A stretch of 64,000 bases of DNA from Arthonia radiata (lineage: Eukaryota; Ascomycota; Arthoniomycetes; Arthoniales; Arthoniaceae). The translations under genes and the position numbers were made by a program. Where the stretch lies: positions 1,070,097-1,134,096 of the forward strand of contig PSQN01000002.1 in the NCBI GenBank assembly GCA_002989075.1. The letters are read 5' to 3'. This document shows, one piece after another, positions 10,978 to 21,682 of this stretch (the stretch's first letter is position 1; every line of letters begins with the position of its first letter). Below the pieces are notes generated by a model, which saw nothing but the letters and a program-made list of their open reading frames with translations, did no database searches and was not told the DNA's origin.

Positions 10978-13900
10978 ATGGACCCCGCGACTGCCGTCCA
11001 ACTCATAAGTGCCATCGTCGATCTCGCCTTTACGATATATGCCTACGGATCAGCCGTCAAACAAGCATCCGCCGACATACGCCAACTTCAAAGTGAACTG
11101 TTTGGCCTCAAGGCTGCCTTCGAGCATATTGCCTGGCTTGTAGATGGCCGTACTCTCGCCTTTACAAACGGTCATTCCAAGATTGAACTGCGCGACGCCC
11201 TCTCAAAGCAGGACGCCTATGTCGATGTCGCACCATCCCTGTTAGAATGTGATGAGACTGTCAGAGCTCTCGTGGAAGCACAAGCGCTCCTTGAGCAACT
11301 CCATAAACTTGTGGGAAAGCCACGGGATTCCCGAGGTGCGCGTATCTTCCAACGAGCGTCATGGCCCTTGAGGCGAAGTAAGTCGATCGAGTCTCAATAC
11401 ATTCGGTTCTGCAGTGGCTTGCCAGCATTGCGTGATTGACAGCCCACTTTTCGTTCCTACGAAGCCATCACGTGTGAGAGATTTTCACCAGCTGGGCATA
11501 CCGTTGACATTTTGCTCCCAGGCGAGACCCTTAAGTATACTCAGCAGCTTGAGAGGCTCAAGACGTATTTCATACTCGCCACAACATCAGACAATGTCTA
11601 CAGCTGCCAGCAGATCCTCTCGGAGGTCCGAGCCTTGCGCACTGATTTTGTTCAACAGCAAGCTGTTGCTGACGATAGGGCCTTGCGCCTAGCAACGCGG
11701 AAATGGCTATCTCCTTGCAAACCTCAAGTGACGCTGAAGTCTGCGCTCACGGACCATCAGACTGGAACCGGAAGATGGTTCCTTGACGGATCTTTGAAGC
11801 AATAGTACTCCGGGGAGACGCAAGAGCCAGCTCTGTGGCTCAAAGGAAAGCCGGGCTGTGGGAAAACTGTGCTCTTTTCAACCGCCGTTGACGTGCTCAC
11901 ACGTGAAGAGTATTCAGTTTCGGTAGCCTACTTCTTCTGCTCTATCAATGATCCAGCTACACAGGAAACGAAAAACATGCTTGGAAGGTAGGCTTCTCCA
12001 TCTTGACCCTGCATAATGTTTCCAAATGTGTACTCCACATCGCTGAGGCGACCACTTTCCGTGGTCGTCTACCCACATTTTTAGATTTGGTGTCGGAGAA
12101 TGAACGACGATCCTTCCGGCCTGTCCTCATTCCGACATGGTTTCTCACTTCCTTGTCAAACCAGCTGAAGCTATATCAATTGAAGCACGTTTGGTGTACA
12201 CGAATGACTGATGTATTCGATTGCAGCTTCGTCACTCAGCTTCTCGACCAGCGTCCATCTCTTTGGCAAATGGCCGAGGATTGCTACAGTAATGTTGGGG
12301 GCAAAGATGGCGAGATACCCAAGCCAGCATCTATTGATGAGCTTCTAGTCATGCTGGAAATAATCTGCGAGTCACTAGAGCCCGTGTGTTTGTTTTTGGA
12401 TGGTCCGAACGAAAGTTTCAACGGCAGTACGCTGGCTGAGGTGTTACTAGATGCTGCCTCATCGACTGGGTTGTTCCGCCTCCTGATATCTAGTACCGAC
12501 GATCTTCAGCTGAGCACGATGGATAAGTCTCTGCATCAACTCCTGGTGGTCGACATGAGCCTTGATCATGTCCATGACGACATTGGCATCTTCATTGATG
12601 CATGGATCGAACACGACAAACGGTTGAGTACTCTTCCGCTCGACAACCAGATACTGATCAGAGAAAGTCTTCAGAGCAAGGCAGAAGGCTCGTGAGTCAC
12701 CCACTCTTCTCTGTCCTTTCCAAGCTTGAGGTACAGTGATGTCACGTCTTTCAATCGTACAGCAGTGTCTACTATTTGGGTCCCTTTCAACGGGCAAACA
12801 ATAAGACCGAAGGCTCGAACGAATTATCGCACATGCTTGCTGACTTATCAACAGCTTTCGCTGGATCGCATGCCAGCTTGAGACGCTTTCGAAATGTCGG
12901 TCGCTTCGCGGTATTCGTCTTTCCATCGAACGCGTCCCCCTATCGCTGTCTGATACCTACATTGCCATTCTCACCTCGATCCGCGATGTCGATCGGCCAA
13001 TCGTACGTCGAATGCTCTGCTGGACCACGTTTGCCCTTCGCAGTCTGTCTTTGAGCGAAATAGCCGAAGCCGCCATCTTTAACGCATCGACACAAGACTT
13101 TGACGTCGAGGCACGCCTCCTGGAACCTCTGGACGTCGTACGCTGTGCCAGGAGCCTCTTCAGATACGAGGCAGAGACCAAAACCGTTGCTCTTGCGCAC
13201 GCGTCCGTGCGCGATTTTCTCACATCGGAAACCATTCGCTCGAGCGCCGCGAGCTTCTTCCATCTCAACGGTCCCGCAGCTATGACCGACTTGACGTGCG
13301 CGTGTGTCAACTACCTCTGTCTACCTGCATTCGCTTCCGGCTACCAACTCGATCACGGTACCTCCAGAGCACGCCGTCAAGCTTGGCCGCTACTAGACTA
13401 CGCCGCCAACTACTGGAGCAGGCACGTCCGCAAAGTCCTCAGCTCCGCCAGCAACGCAGATTCAAGCATACCAGCAGCGCTCCAAGCGAGCCTTGACAAG
13501 TTTCTCAAAAGCTCCGACGACCCGTACGGCGGCTGCTTCGGCGCATGGTACTCTTTCGTCTTTCCGCACGGCTCTCCCAAGATCTGGCAAACGAAGCCGT
13601 TATATTTCGCCGCGCGCGAGGGGTTCGGCCCGCTTGTGCGTGCGATACTCGCGTCCCCCAGCGGTAGACGGCAGCTTGAGGATCGAGGGGGCCGGCAATT
13701 CTCGTCGCCGCTGCATGTTGCGTCTACATACGGGCATCTGGAGACTGTCAAATTACTTCTGGACGCAGGAAGTAAGGCTGGCCTAACCTTCCTATTGTTC
13801 TACTTCACGCTGTGTTTCAAGCATGCTTACGTTGTTGTGTCGCAGGCGACCCGCGCGAGGAGAACGTCCGCGGCCAGTCAGGTATCCAGTGGGCACGCTA

Positions 13901-14182
13901 CGATCGGCATGAGGACGTGGTGTCTCTGCTCCTTAAAGCCGGCGCTGATCCCAGCCGCATCGACACCGGATCTCCAAAATGGGAAACGTTCGTCGAAGAG
14001 GCCGACCATTTAGTCGCCGTTATAAAGCAAGAAAGGGAGCCTGGTCCTCAAGTAAGTCTGCTAGTTCGAGTCGGCGGGATGCTGGGATGAGGTGTCGACG
14101 TTGGCTGTGGACCCAAAGCTTCAAGATGAGTTCTTCTGCGGTCCTTTTTCAGCAAGCGGCTGCGCTGGTTGCAGGGCACTGA
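10978..14182 (+). pseudogene. NACHT-ankyrin NLR with one in-frame TAG
   Basis: Exon model: 10978-11377, 11492-11987, 12227-12691, 12855-13771, 13846-14051, 14153-14182 (838 codons, all phases consistent). The N-terminal domain (MDPATAVQLISAIVDLAFTI...) is of the fungal STAND N-terminal type. Next come GTGRWFLDG, a P-loop GKPGCGKT (about residue 253) and a Walker-B-like LFLDGPNE (about 353; the family usually has LDGLDE). The NACHT-associated helices FRWIACQLETLSKC and RPIVRRMLCWTTFALRSLSL follow. Ankyrin repeats are at the end (PLHVASTYGHLETVKLLLDAG, HEDVVSLLLKAGADPS). The only break is TAG at 11803-11805 (codon 238), where relatives usually have an aromatic residue just before the NACHT domain. 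A 78-nt in-frame intron (11728-11805) could remove it, but would also delete GTGRWFLDG. STAND NLRs act in fungal nonself recognition and programmed cell death. Confidence 0.7.
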
Positions 14183-14448
14183 AGCCCGCCTGAAGGGACA
14201 GTCCACCAGGACGCAGAAAGCAACATCAAAAGTAAAAGGCATGCAACGCCCCTTTATATATCACTTAGATTATATTGTCTAGTATGCATCGCGTGCATCA
14301 GTGCCGTTGACAGAAGCCATCACGGCGGGTATCATCTAATATGCTTGCTCAAACGCCTGCCATGTCGCCGTCTCCCTTCTTGAGTCGCTGCTTGAAGACA
14401 ACATCCTCGACAATAATGCCACAGCCAAAGTCTCGGAGAGAAAGCTCC

Positions 14449-16725
14449 TCACATCACCGAGCACTCTCTGTCCGGCAGTCTTCCCAGCGGCACACTTGAT
14501 CTCCGGCTCTTGCTCTTTGTCTTAGACTTCTTGTCTTTCTCCTTCGTCTTGCTCTTGCCGGCCGTGGCCTGTGGATCTTGTGCGCCCTCCGCCTGCTTTT
14601 GTGCTTCTTTGGCACCGACATCTTCTGAGGAGTCATCTGCGACAGCGATGACCGCCTCCTGAACATTGACCTTCTCCCTGCTTCCACCGCCCCCGAGCCT
14701 CGACACAAACTCGCCCATCTTCCTCCCTACATCGTTCGACGGCCTTGCTGATCGTGTTTTGACGCGCCTCGGCTCTGTCGGTGTGACTTGCTTGAGGTCA
14801 TCGCGTGGTGTCGTGGGTCGTGTCCGTTGGGACATGCTTGCCGAATCCGTGTTACCATTACTGTCTTGTCGTAGGAAGCTCAGCGGTCTAGTGTCGGCGG
14901 CGTTGGTCTGCGTCGGTAGTACAGTATTGCTCGTCTGGCTTCGAAGCTCGTCCGAGATGGCTAAACTGGGTCTTCGCGAATCGTCAATTGTTGGATCCAT
15001 TGACGGTCGGCCGGGTGACTGGAGTCCCGCAAGCTTCTCTCCGATGGTCATACCGAGCGAGCTGTCAGACTCTTGATAGGGTGGAGGCTCTTCTGAGAAG
15101 CTGTCTTCGTCAACGGGCAACACTTGGTAGAAGAGTAAATACGGCGACTCGGCTTTCAGTGCTTGTTTGATGTCCACGATCGTTACTCGGCTGTTAATCG
15201 AGAGGTCGTCGTGCCGTAGCCAAACATCTCGGTTGTAGTCAGGTCCGGACCCCGCTGTAACGTCCGGAAAACTTCCGTGAGAGTCACAAGGGGGTGACGT
15301 TCTCACAAGAGAGATGTAATGGCCAGAGTTGACATGCTGTCCACGATGGCAGACCACAGATTGAAGCACGAGCTTCAAATTTGGGTTTGCGCTTTCGTCA
15401 GCTTGGTTGCGATCCTCGACCGCAAAATGAGGAGGCGCCATCTCGAGCGGTATGTCGATTTGTGTACCAAGCCTCGACGCTGTGCCGTTGCTTGAGACCT
15501 TGTACCTTTTCAAACAAATGCCAAGCATCGGCCTTCTAGACGCGAAGTGGGCTTTGACCTGTGTGTCAGCTTCGCTGGAATTATCAGCATACCACGGTAT
15601 GAGATTCAAAAACTGCCATGCTGGCATCGCTACTTCCCTCCGCACTGAACCTTTCCGTACGTTTGCAGATTGATCCGACAGGGTTGCGTCTGCAGTTCGA
15701 TCTTTGTCTGCTGTGACGCCATCAATTGTCGATACTCGCCGTTCACTGAATATGCTCGTCGTTCGATCGTTTGGAGATAGGGGGCGTGGTGGAGCCGGCC
15801 AAGCCGGCCGATCAGTCGGTCGTGGGGTCTCTGCTCTTGATTCGACCTCCGCTGATTCGATATGGCTTGCGTTCTCCTTCTCATCCTCACTCCTGGCTGT
15901 GTCACCCTGAGCTTGTTGTGAAAGAGTATTCCGTCGCTGAATCTCCCTCTTGACCTCAACTTTGTTATTGAAATAGTCCTCCAGAAGCTTCTCGAGCGGC
16001 ACTGCGACGTTCGCAGGGGTGTCCTCAGGTATGCCCACATCTAATAACCGTTCCGTGATAAATTTGTGATCATCCTTGTCGTGCTTGCCCTGATGGAAGA
16101 GATCCGTCTTCAGTGTCAGAAGAGGGAGTTCAAGCTTGTCGGTAAGAAAGCCAAAAGCTTCCGACGCGTCCTGCTGGCGTACTCGTGCAGCTTCCTCCCA
16201 ACCACATTCTGCCAATGATTCCTGTAGCTTCCGTGTAATATCGATTGTGATGAGTTGTCCGGTCCGCAACATATTGATCCACACTCTGAGCAACGTAACT
16301 AGCTTGCGGCGTGGCTCGTCATCAAAATGGTGATAAGTCGTGGCTTCGAAGACGGACGGCTTCGCGAACATGGCGAACAACGTTGCGTCCAGATAGCAGG
16401 TGACCTTTTCTCGATTCACCGCGCCGACCATCTTGATGCGCGGATCGTATGGCCTAATTATCCCACTGAGACTGTCTTGAAAAAGGCTAATGAGTTCCAT
16501 GGCTTTTGCGGTGTCTCCTCCAACCCCCGGTGCACGCAAGGCGTATGCTATTCGAGATTCGGGGATCTGGTCCAGGCCAATGCTTGAGAAGTGTGATTGG
16601 ATATCTTCAATCTGCGGCGATGTGTCAATGGATTTACAGGAGCAATCAGAATTGGTGTGGACGCACTTTTCTATCTTCATCTTTGGAAAGTCGTTTTGCG
16701 TCGTCACCGAATGTGAACAGTCCAT
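14449..16725 (-). CDS. ubiquitin carboxyl-terminal hydrolase (USP), CYLD-like Cys box
   Basis: From the ATG at 16725 the protein has 758 residues. The Cys box is EKVTCYLDATLFAMF (about residue 105). It resembles the CYLD form CYLDSTLF more than the usual NTCYMNS. The QQDASEAFGFL motif (about 185) and the His box GQHVNSGHYISLVR (about 467) complete the USP fold, and LRHDDLSINSRVTIVDI closes it. The N-terminal 100 residues include a small Cys-containing segment; the C-terminal 250 are disordered, Ser-rich, with a Lys-rich tail. Predicted role: cysteine protease that removes ubiquitin from proteins; substrate unknown. The start is uncertain. An upstream mini-exon ATG GAC AGC GAC GCG (about 16818-16832, minus) followed by a GTAAGG donor could splice to an acceptor near 16735 in frame. 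Confidence 0.8.
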   Translation of the reverse strand: MDCSHSVTTQNDFPKMKIEKCVHTNSDCSCKSIDTSPQIEDIQSHFSSIGLDQIPESRIAYALRAPGVGGDTAKAMELISLFQDSLSGIIRPYDPRIKMVGAVNREKVTCYLDATLFAMFAKPSVFEATTYHHFDDEPRRKLVTLLRVWINMLRTGQLITIDITRKLQESLAECGWEEAARVRQQDASEAFGFLTDKLELPLLTLKTDLFHQGKHDKDDHKFITERLLDVGIPEDTPANVAVPLEKLLEDYFNNKVEVKREIQRRNTLSQQAQGDTARSEDEKENASHIESAEVESRAETPRPTDRPAWPAPPRPLSPNDRTTSIFSERRVSTIDGVTADKDRTADATLSDQSANVRKGSVRREVAMPAWQFLNLIPWYADNSSEADTQVKAHFASRRPMLGICLKRYKVSSNGTASRLGTQIDIPLEMAPPHFAVEDRNQADESANPNLKLVLQSVVCHRGQHVNSGHYISLVRTSPPCDSHGSFPDVTAGSGPDYNRDVWLRHDDLSINSRVTIVDIKQALKAESPYLLFYQVLPVDEDSFSEEPPPYQESDSSLGMTIGEKLAGLQSPGRPSMDPTIDDSRRPSLAISDELRSQTSNTVLPTQTNAADTRPLSFLRQDSNGNTDSASMSQRTRPTTPRDDLKQVTPTEPRRVKTRSARPSNDVGRKMGEFVSRLGGGGSREKVNVQEAVIAVADDSSEDVGAKEAQKQAEGAQDPQATAGKSKTKEKDKKSKTKSKSRRSSVPLGRLPDRECSVM

Positions 16726-17778
16726 AAGGATCGGTGTGCTCCGCTTCGATTGTCTAAACCGCGGAGAGTCAGTGAAGTGCCCAGATGAAGCGCCCAATGG
16801 GCAAAGCGGGGATCCTTACCGCGTCGCTGTCCATGAAAGTCTCGAAGATCTAGAGCTTCGTCAGCCAAGGCGCATCGGAGACGGAGATTGCCAATTCATA
16901 CGCGACTGCGAGGCCGGCCCTTCTTGTCTCGAAGACTGAAGGCTCTGGCGAATTTGGTGCCAGAGCTTGTCATCTTGGCGGTCGCGGTTGTGGTCATTAC
17001 GTGCTGTCAGAGCGTGTAGGGAAGGTTGTTGGACGGAGACGCGCTGCGCATCTACAACAGCGCCATCTGAAGACGCAACGGCTGGTATTGAATGGTCCGT
17101 TTGAGAACGCGGGGAGGTGGGGTGGATATGGCTCTGAAGGACCGAAGCGGGTTTCGGGAGGGCGGGAGCAACGAAAACAGTCGTCACATAGCGCGGGAGC
17201 TGGAGTCAGGGTTGTGGCGTCAGGAATCAGCAAGTGAGAGAAGAAAAGTCAAGCGTGTGAAGGGAGCGGATGGAGGGGGCGGAAGGGTTGCGGAAGCGGT
17301 GCGGGAGGCAGCCGAGATTGGTAGATTGCTGGGCGAAGAGTTTGGAGGAAAGTCAGATTTGGTGGCCGGTGCATGGAATGATAACGAGACGAAGTGCGTG
17401 TGTAGCATGTCCATGGCGATCTGATGGGACAGCTGCATGGCACTACTGCCAGGAAACGAACGCGAGGCAGCAACACTTGTCGAAAGTGTGAGGTCAGCCG
17501 GGACTCCTCTAGGTTTCTCCCCACACACCACCCTTGTACGACCGCCAATGACAGCTGCTGGTGCTTCTTTATTCGGCAGTAGCTGATTGGTGCTAAACCG
17601 AATCCAGAGCCTTATACAACACCTTTCAAGACTGACCTCAACGCACCGACGCTTCAAGCGGTACTCGAGTAGTTGCTGACGCCCCAGAACTGCAGACAGA
17701 GAGCTGGATTATAAATACATGCATCAAGACCCAACGCCGGTAGCTATGCATACGCAAATGCGTCCATCGTCGATGCCT
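16726..17778. other. intergenic, promoter side of the USP gene
   Basis: About 1 kb with several overlapping open frames on both strands, none with a recognisable motif. It may contain a 5' UTR exon of the deubiquitinase. No RNA gene seen. Confidence 0.35.
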
Positions 17779-19376
17779 TCATAATCTCACTCGTCCTTCT
17801 TCCCTCACGCTAGGACCAGAGCTTTCGCTGCCCTCTTCGTTCAGCCCATTCGCACTCTGTCCTCTCCTCGCATTCATTTTCTCATCTCTCTCTTCTTGAC
17901 TGTCGTCGTCCTCGTCCCCGCTGATCAGCGCATCCAGCTCGAATTCCTGTGCGTCCCGCATGTGCTGCCGTTCATTGTGTGATCCAAGGATACTCGTGCC
18001 TCTTGACACATGGCCGTTGGGATGCGCGGACCCGTTCGGCCAGGAGGCTTCTTCTTCATCATCAGGCGTCGGACCGTGTTGGTTTTGTGCGGTCTTGTGC
18101 GAGCCTGCGGGGAAGTTGTGCGAGGCGTAGATGTGTATCAGTACGTTGACAAATAAGAAAAGGATGAAGGCGATGCTATAGAGGATTAGTATGTAAGAGA
18201 CATGCGTGACATTCGACCGGCTTAGTAAAGCCATCTGCTCTTCTGTTGCGCCCGCGAACATGAAGCCGGATGCGTACAGCAAGAACACAGGAATGTACTG
18301 GAAGCTGTTCGGATCGTTGCCGTCGGGGCTGAGAGTCGCGCGGTCTTTCAGGACGAAGGAGACTTCAATGATTCTTGTCAAGCCGGCCAGCATAAGTGTG
18401 TAGCCGAAAAATGAGTGCACCATCGTGCTCAAGTGCAGCTCTTGGGGATGTCCGCTCATCCCATACCCGGTGAGCATGATGACCATTCCAGGAATGACGT
18501 TCCGCTTCGGGCGCCCGTCGCGAGTCTTGCTGAGCCAGATACCAACAAGACCGGCGGCCCACCAGATGATGCCCATGCTTGTATGCTGCAGGTCGTTCCT
18601 GACCCAAGCATGACCCCACCTGTGTTCCGTGAACGTGTTGACACAACCCCAAGCCGCGATCATGGTGGAGTCGAAGAATTCTTGAGAGCGGCCAGTGCGC
18701 TTAATCCAGAGCTGGCCAACGAGTAGCATGATTGTCAGTACGATGCCGTACGCAATGAATGCGGAGCCCATGATGAAGTGCGCGAGACACTGTCCAAGAT
18801 GGTCGCCACGGCAGAAGCCAAGCGCTGCGATGCCTCCGAAGACGAATTGTACCCATGTCGCGATCGGTAACGCTTTTCCAACGACTCCGTGCGTAACGAC
18901 CAGGCCTTTGCGTATCGTTCCGAGGAAGCCGCGCTCAATGTGGAGCTTAAGGTAGATGCCAAGAACGATCTGGATGAAGAGTGTGAAACCCAAGAGCGGA
19001 GCGAAAGCGGCGTGAGCGGTATGCTCAAATTGTCTGCCCTTGTGCTTGTGGCCGAGAATGTATCCCAGGACCGCAAGGCATGTCCCGAAGACTTGCAACG
19101 GGACGTGCCATCTCGAGCGGACTATGCCCAGGACCATGCCGGTTGGGAAGACGAGACCCCATGTCACAATCTGACATACGATGTGCGTCCATAGTATTGC
19201 ATCCTATATCATCGTCAGCTACTGCCCAAGGCCACGGGTGCAGCATTCGGCCGTACAATCGGGTCTGGAGAGACGCCTTCGCCTTCAGGTATGTTGTCTG
19301 TGTGGTGTTCATGGGCGGTGGCTAGCCTCACGAGTGCAACAAGTGCCCACGCGACGGTCGGAATAGGTCTGGCCAT
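17779..19376 (-). CDS. YTP1: YTP1-family multi-pass membrane protein
   Basis: Two exons: 19257-19376 and 17779-19203, with a 53-nt intron (19204-19256); 514 residues. Exon 1 encodes a signal peptide (MARPIPTVAWALVALVRLAT) and a His-rich patch (AHEHHTDN), ending at EGVSPDPI; exon 2 resumes DAILWTHIVCQIVTWGLVFP. That junction restores the family's typical sequence. The body has about ten hydrophobic helices, including the cytochrome-b561-like N-terminal half (LQVFGTCLAVLGYILGHKHK, HAAFAPLLGFTLFIQIVLGI) and the Ytp1 C-terminal half (HRWGHAWVRNDLQHTSMGII, LSTMVHSFFGYTLMLAGLTR). The cytosolic tail is acidic and disordered. Conserved His residues in membrane helices suggest haem binding as in b561 proteins, but the family's biochemical role is not established. 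Confidence 0.85.
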
Positions 19377-20112
19377 AGCGGCAGGATAACACTAGTGCAG
19401 AGAAGCTGGAGAGGACACTGATTGTCAATTTGAAGAGGGGAGAATTGTCAGCGGAAGAAGGAAGGGAGAGCCCAGTTCAGCCCTACACGCCTCACTAGTG
19501 ATCTCTTTCGCCTCCGCGCTAATGTGCTAGTGCTCGAGCATTCCATTCCCATCTTCCTCGCTTTGCTCGTGCTCGCTTCAGGGAACATCGCCCAACACTT
19601 TTTAACAGCAGAACAGATAAAAGCATACACGCTTCCGAAACTAACCCAACGGCGGTATGGACTTGATATGAATACGCTACCAATCCAGACACGACGCTAA
19701 CGCACGACCGAGTCGGTCACGACGCGGCCTTCTTCAGTCATGAGCTATCACAATTGAGCGTGTATACAGATCAAGACGGACACTTCACAGTGGCATGCAA
19801 GAGTTAAAAAAAACCCAAGGCCATCAGAATCAAGTACGAAGACGACATGAGATCTGAGGATGTGTTGAGCTGCAAGGTTCCTGCCGTGAACCAGCCCCGC
19901 CTCGTGCCAGCATTTATCAATGCTCTATCCACCATTTACTTGGCCGCATCTCGACGGTCATGATCGCTTAACATCTCAATTCACATACATCTTACCCATC
20001 CTACACCTATCTTTTCATCGAACCCTACTCTTCAACTCTTTCTCTTCTCCAAAATCCTCTCTTAGCTCCACAACCCCCACCCAATGATCCCACCCACCAC
20101 CACGAGAACGTA
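19377..20112. promoter_or_regulatory. divergent intergenic region (YTP1 / DUF3431 gene)
   Basis: About 735 bases between divergent starts. A CT-rich block precedes the DUF3431 ATG (about 19980-20100). No further gene or named element seen. Confidence 0.35.
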
Positions 20113-21174
20113 ATGCGCCACCCCCTCCGCCTTCTCCTCCTCACCCTCCTAACCCTCCTCCTCTTCGCCGTCCTCTCCCTCACCTCCACGCGCTCCCGCG
20201 TCCGCGCCCACCTAGCAGATACGACGCAATATCGCCTGCACTTCCAATGGCCCTCCCGCACGCCCACGCTCTTCCAAAACGCCCTCAAACCGCCTCCCTC
20301 CACAACACCGATCCAACCCCTCCCAGACGACGGCAAACCCCGCCCGCCCAATAACTACACCCTCCACCCCACCGCCCCTCCCCGCGCCCTCGTCATGGCC
20401 GCCCTCTCCGCCGAAGAAACAACATGGACTTCCGAACTGCCCGCCTGGAGTCCCTACATCTACACCGTCGACGCCCCCTCTGTACCCTTACATACACCCC
20501 GCAACAAAGGCCGCGAAGCAATGGCATACCTCACGTACATCATCGAGCAGTACCACAACCTCGCCGACACGGTCGCGTTCATCCATAGCCACAAGGATGG
20601 CTGGCCGCGGGCGTGGCACACGGATGACGAGGCGTACAGTAACGTCAATAGTTTGAATGAGCTGAGGACAAGCCATGTGCAGACAGTGGGATACGTGAAT
20701 ATGCGGTGCGTGACGGACGTGGGGTGTCCAGCGGAGATATTGCCGTATCGGTGGAATAGCACCAATAACACTCCTGACGGGAAGAGCAAGCAGGCTAAGA
20801 AGGGTGAGAAGGGTGAGAAGGGCAAGACGAAGAAAAAGCAGGTCGATCACAAAAAAGAAGCGGTTGAGCGAGCGTTCCTAGAGGCGTGGCCGATCTTCTT
20901 CCCAGAGCTGGACGAAGTGCCAGAGGTGATCGCGAGCGCATGTTGCGCGCAATTTGCCGTTTCCTCAGAGCAAATCAGGAAGCGGCCGCTGAAAGACTAT
21001 AAAAGAATACGGAAGTGGCTGTTGGAAACGGAGCTGAGTGATGATGCGGCCGGCAGGGTGATGGAGTATAGTTGGCACGTCATGTTCGGGCGGGAGGCGG
21101 TGTTTTGTCCGGAGATGGCGGAGTGTTGGTGTAGTGTTTATGGGGCGTGTTTTGAGGGGATGGAGCTGGGGTGA
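20113..21174 (+). CDS. DUF3431 family protein, membrane-anchored
   Basis: Single-exon protein of 353 residues. An N-terminal hydrophobic anchor (residues about 4-23, Leu-rich) is followed by a Pro-rich stem and the DUF3431 region. Family motifs: LVMAALSAEETTWTSEL, WSPYIYTVDA, NKGREAMAYLTYIIEQYHNL, VAFIHSHKDGWPRAWHTDD, LNELRTSHVQTVGYVNMRC, PEVIASACCAQFAVSSEQIR, and MEYSWHVMFGREAVFCPE with a Cys-rich C-terminus (CWCSVYGACF). A Lys-rich insert (KKGEKGEKGKTKKK, about residues 222-245) sits in the middle. Many relatives are type II, probably Golgi or ER, and look like glycosyltransferase-fold proteins. The function is unknown and I add none. Confidence 0.8.
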   Translation: MRHPLRLLLLTLLTLLLFAVLSLTSTRSRVRAHLADTTQYRLHFQWPSRTPTLFQNALKPPPSTTPIQPLPDDGKPRPPNNYTLHPTAPPRALVMAALSAEETTWTSELPAWSPYIYTVDAPSVPLHTPRNKGREAMAYLTYIIEQYHNLADTVAFIHSHKDGWPRAWHTDDEAYSNVNSLNELRTSHVQTVGYVNMRCVTDVGCPAEILPYRWNSTNNTPDGKSKQAKKGEKGEKGKTKKKQVDHKKEAVERAFLEAWPIFFPELDEVPEVIASACCAQFAVSSEQIRKRPLKDYKRIRKWLLETELSDDAAGRVMEYSWHVMFGREAVFCPEMAECWCSVYGACFEGMELG

Positions 21175-21682
21175 GCGGCGGGGGCCGTGGAGGTGGGAAT
21201 AGGTGATGGGTAATGGAGGTGCTGATGAAGCATGAGGGCGAATGATGATGACGAGTGAATAGTGACGTTGGATATAGACGTACATAGGCATAGCGTGGAC
21301 CTTGCATATACTGGACAAAGATTGAACCATAGAATAGACAGGCAATAAACGTCATAAAGTGATGGTAAGGGATACTTCCATTGTCTTTGCGTCTCGTAAT
21401 CGGGACTCGTACAACATAACAGCATGTACATCAAAGGGTACTGACAGCTTTCAATATCCTTCCGGGCCATGCAATCCAGGCAAAATGCAAACGTGGTATC
21501 ATCGGAGAAAACAAAACCGCCTCCTAACTCCCTGCCTGGGTATTCAAACAAATAGTGTGTCGTGGACATGTCGAAGTCAGACAATGAATCCGGAACGTTG
21601 TCGCACGTCAGCAAGGTGCATCCAGTGTGGTCTCTTTCCGTTCGAATCTCCATGCCCCTTTCAACTCCGCCTCTTCCAGCTT
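21175..21682. other. convergent 3' region
   Basis: About 500 bases between the convergent DUF3431 and RFX genes. Both 3' UTRs must lie here; nothing else recognised. Confidence 0.4.
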
